35,389 nt of DNA, from contig DFCD01000116.1 in the NCBI GenBank assembly GCA_002366885.1, positions 42,711-78,099 on the forward strand, read 5' to 3'. Both the position numbers and the translations under genes were made by a program. The notes under the pieces were generated by a model. The model saw only the letters and a list, made by a program, of their open reading frames with translations. It was not told the origin of the DNA and searched no databases. Shown here piece after piece: positions 33,141 to 35,389 of this stretch (position 1 is the stretch's first letter; each line of letters opens with the position of its first letter). The DNA comes from Verrucomicrobia bacterium UBA3063 (GTDB lineage: Bacteria; Verrucomicrobiota; Verrucomicrobiia; Methylacidiphilales; Verrucolacustridaceae).

Positions 33141-33764
33141 CTAGGCGACGACTTCGGCCAGTTTGCGGTTTTTCCGCTCGGCCTTGGTGGCCTGAACCTG
33201 GCTGAGAATGTCGCGGGTCACCTCATAAGGGAACTGTTCCGCGTCGATCTCCTTCACCAGTTTTTCCCCGTAATAGTCCAACACCGGTTTGGTCTCCTTT
33301 TTGTAGGTCTCCAACCGGTCGTGAATCACCTTGTCGCTGGCGTCGTCCAGCCGGTTGTCCCGCAAAGCCCGCCTCTTCAACCGTTCCTCCAGCTTGGCCC
33401 GGTCATGGCAGACCAGGTGAAAAAGGGCCTCCACCTTGATGTCCGCCTTCAGCAGTTTGGCCTGCTCCACGTTCCGCGGGATTCCGTCCAGCACCAGATG
33501 GTCGATCTCCGGCTTGAATTTCCCCAGAGTCACCATGTTCGCCATGTGCTGCCGCCAAAGGTCCACGGTCACATCATCGGGCACCAGTTTCCCTGCGCTC
33601 GAGTATTGGAGGAACGCCTGCCCCACCTTGGTGCGGAGATCCATTCCCCGGAACACATCCCCGCAGCTGAGATGGCAGAAACCGGGAATCGTCCCAAGAA
33701 TTTTTCCCTGCGTCCCCTTGCCGGAACCGGGGGCCCCGAAGAGAAGAATCGCTCTCCACTGCAT
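33141..33764 (-). CDS. adk: Adenylate kinase (short-LID type)
   Basis: Interconverts AMP, ADP and ATP. P-loop GAPGSGKGT (10-18), AMP-binding region SCGDVFRGM (usual STGDMLR) and LDGIPRN (usual LDGFPRT), and a short LID with RRALRDNRLDDASDKVIHDRL, without zinc cysteines. 207 residues from the ATG at 33764 with AGGA upstream. The substituted AMP-site residues (Cys for Thr, Ile for Phe) are mild. Related UMP/CMP kinases are a less likely alternative. Confidence 0.88.
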   Translation of the reverse strand: MQWRAILLFGAPGSGKGTQGKILGTIPGFCHLSCGDVFRGMDLRTKVGQAFLQYSSAGKLVPDDVTVDLWRQHMANMVTLGKFKPEIDHLVLDGIPRNVEQAKLLKADIKVEALFHLVCHDRAKLEERLKRRALRDNRLDDASDKVIHDRLETYKKETKPVLDYYGEKLVKEIDAEQFPYEVTRDILSQVQATKAERKNRKLAEVVA

Positions 33765-33773
33765 CCTATAGTC

Positions 33774-35389
33774 CTACACCTTCTCCCCGCTCGTGCGCAA
33801 CCCGGCAAATCGCCCTTTTCCGGCCAATAAACGCAGGCTGTTGAGGACCACCACCACGGTGCTTCCCTCATGCCCGGCCACCCCCACTGCCAGCTGGATC
33901 TTCACCCCCAATGCCGCCGTCACCAGCACTGTGATCGTGCCGAGCGAGATCACCAGATTCTGCAGGATGATTCGCCGGGTTCGCCGGCTCAGCTCGTACG
34001 CACCTGCAAAACTCTCCAGCCGATCCCGCATTAGGATCACGTCGGATTCCGCCAACGCCGCCCCGCTCCCGCGAGCCCCCATCGCCACCCCGATATCGGC
34101 GGCCGCCAGGCTTGGCGCATCGTTCACGCCGTCCCCCACCATTGCCACCTTTTCGCCCGCCTGCACCCATTCCCGGATCGCCGCCACCTTGTCGCCGGGA
34201 TGCAGTCCGTACCGGAAATCCTTCAACCCCACCGCCTCCGCCACCTGCCGGGCGGCCGCCTCCCTGTCTCCCGTCAACATCGTCACTTTCAACCCCTGCC
34301 GCTCCATCCATTCCAGCAGCGGCCGGCTGCTCTTCCGGATTTCGTCCTCGAGAAGGATGCGCCCTTTCACCCTCCCCGCCTCATAAAAAACCTCCGTCAC
34401 ACCCGGCATCGGCGCCGGTTTCGACTCCGCCCAGCCGGCCCCACCCAAAAAACTCCGCCGCCCCAGCCGGCACGACTCTCCGCCCGCGGTCCTGCCGCTT
34501 ACCCCGCCGCCCGTGGCCGAGGAAAAATCTCCTGCCTCCACGATCACCATCCCCCGCTTTTTTGCCTCACGGACCACCGCCACGGAAACCGGATGCAGCG
34601 ACTGCATCGCCAACCCCGCCGCCCCCTCCAACAGCTCCCGCTCCGTGCATCCCGTCCCCGGCTCCACCGCCCGCACATGCATCTCCCCCGTCGTCAGCGT
34701 CCCCGTCTTGTCCAACGCCACCCGTTTCACCGTTCCTAACCGCTCGATCGGACTGCCACCCCGGAACAAGATGCCCCGCCGGGCTCCCGCCGCGATTCCC
34801 GCCAGGATCGCCGATGGGATTGACAACACCAGCGCGCACGGGGACGCCACCACCAAAAGCGTCATTGTCCTGTAAAAAGCCGTGCTCGCCCCCGCCTTGG
34901 CCCACCCCTCCATGCCCCACCAGACCAGAAACATCACCAGACTCAACGTCAGGATCGCCTGGGTGTACTTGGTCCCGAACTTGTCCGTGAACCGCTGTGC
35001 TGGCGCCTTCTGCTCCTGCGCCTCCCGGATCAGCCGCAAAATCCCCTCGAGCGCGCTTTCCCGGGATCTCCGCAGTACCTTCAGATCCACTTTCCCCCAC
35101 AAATTCAGGGTTCCGGCCAGCGCGGTCGATCCCGGCTCCTTGTCCACCGGGGCCGCCTCGCCCGTCAGACTCGACTCGTCCGCCGCCGTTTTTCCATCGA
35201 TCACCTCCGCGTCCACCGGGAAGGAGTCCCCCGGACGCACCCGCACCAACATTCCCGGCTCCAGCGCCTCCACCGAAACCCGCTCCTCCGTCCCGTCGTC
35301 GCGAATCCGTATGGCTTCCCGTGGAGCCGCCTTGAACAATCCCGCGAGTTCCCGCTCGGTCCGGTACGCCGCCAACTCCTCCAGGGCTC
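33774..35389 (-). CDS. P1B-4-type heavy-metal ATPase (partial, N-terminus off window)
   Basis: Metal-exporting P-type ATPase; about 537 C-terminal residues are visible and the reading frame stays open through the right edge. Motifs seen are the actuator DESSLTGEAAPVDKE, transmembrane metal motif SPC in VVASPCALVLSIPS, phosphorylation site DKTGTLTTGE, the HP pair in SLHPVSV, MLTGDREAAA, GDGVNDAPSLAAADIGVAMG, and HEGST in the last membrane helix. SPC together with HEG(G/S)T is the signature of the P1B-4 (CoaT/CtpD) group, usually linked to cobalt, iron or zinc export, not to copper (CPC) transport. The N-terminal metal-binding region and first helices are outside the window. It is followed by adk after 9 bases. 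Confidence 0.9.
   Translation of the reverse strand, partial: ALEELAAYRTERELAGLFKAAPREAIRIRDDGTEERVSVEALEPGMLVRVRPGDSFPVDAEVIDGKTAADESSLTGEAAPVDKEPGSTALAGTLNLWGKVDLKVLRRSRESALEGILRLIREAQEQKAPAQRFTDKFGTKYTQAILTLSLVMFLVWWGMEGWAKAGASTAFYRTMTLLVVASPCALVLSIPSAILAGIAAGARRGILFRGGSPIERLGTVKRVALDKTGTLTTGEMHVRAVEPGTGCTERELLEGAAGLAMQSLHPVSVAVVREAKKRGMVIVEAGDFSSATGGGVSGRTAGGESCRLGRRSFLGGAGWAESKPAPMPGVTEVFYEAGRVKGRILLEDEIRKSSRPLLEWMERQGLKVTMLTGDREAAARQVAEAVGLKDFRYGLHPGDKVAAIREWVQAGEKVAMVGDGVNDAPSLAAADIGVAMGARGSGAALAESDVILMRDRLESFAGAYELSRRTRRIILQNLVISLGTITVLVTAALGVKIQLAVGVAGHEGSTVVVVLNSLRLLAGKGRFAGLRTSGEKV

Overview
The window is an ordinary-looking stretch of a GC-rich bacterial chromosome, densely packed with housekeeping genes. 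I see no phage, transposase, CRISPR array or defence island. The order tRNA-Thr, tuf, tRNA-Trp, secE, nusG, rplK, rplA, rplJ, rplL, together with signal peptides, LysR and Fur regulators and a zinc-less MetRS, fits a Gram-negative-type bacterium. The PVC group, most likely Verrucomicrobiota, is my best guess, but this rests on gene order and remembered protein families, not on a search.

Layout. (1) 1-4725, minus strand: translation and transcription-elongation cluster, reading from a promoter near 4700 through tRNA-Thr, tuf, tRNA-Trp, secE, nusG and the L11-L1-L10-L7/L12 genes; rplL runs off the left edge. (2) 4746-9459, minus: pyrimidine operon pyrR-pyrB-pyrC-carA, preceded by a small helical protein and followed by an FHA protein with a C-terminal membrane anchor. 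A hairpin resembling a PyrR-binding loop abuts the pyrR ribosome binding site. (3) 9521-14431, minus: Mrp-type P-loop ATPase, a cysteine-desulfurase homologue lacking the PLP lysine, mutL and parB, the last three tightly abutted. (4) 14642-17808, minus: a secreted DUF2141-like protein, a conserved 470-residue protein of unknown function, a 3-methyladenine glycosylase and a YggS PLP protein. (5) 17850-22521, plus: LysR and Fur-family regulators (overlapping), then tig-clpP-clpX. (6) 22558-26546: a class V aminotransferase (minus), divergent from a secreted acidic protein and a secreted GH13 amylase (plus). (7) 26543-31439, minus: two-domain sulfurtransferase, metG, a repeat-filled intergenic gap and priA. 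(8) 31520-32167, plus: a lytic transglycosylase. (9) 32195-35389, minus: a P1B-4-type metal ATPase (cut by the right edge), adk and fmt.

The most interesting items are: the proposed PyrR translational operator at 9167-9186; the cysteine-desulfurase homologue with several PLP-site substitutions next to an Mrp that lacks its CxxC; the unexplained 470-residue protein encoded in an overlapping unit with a DNA glycosylase; and an inverted array of degenerate GTAAAC-like hexamers at 29041-29145 with a small related copy near 32170. None is proven to be a new system; each can be tested as stated.
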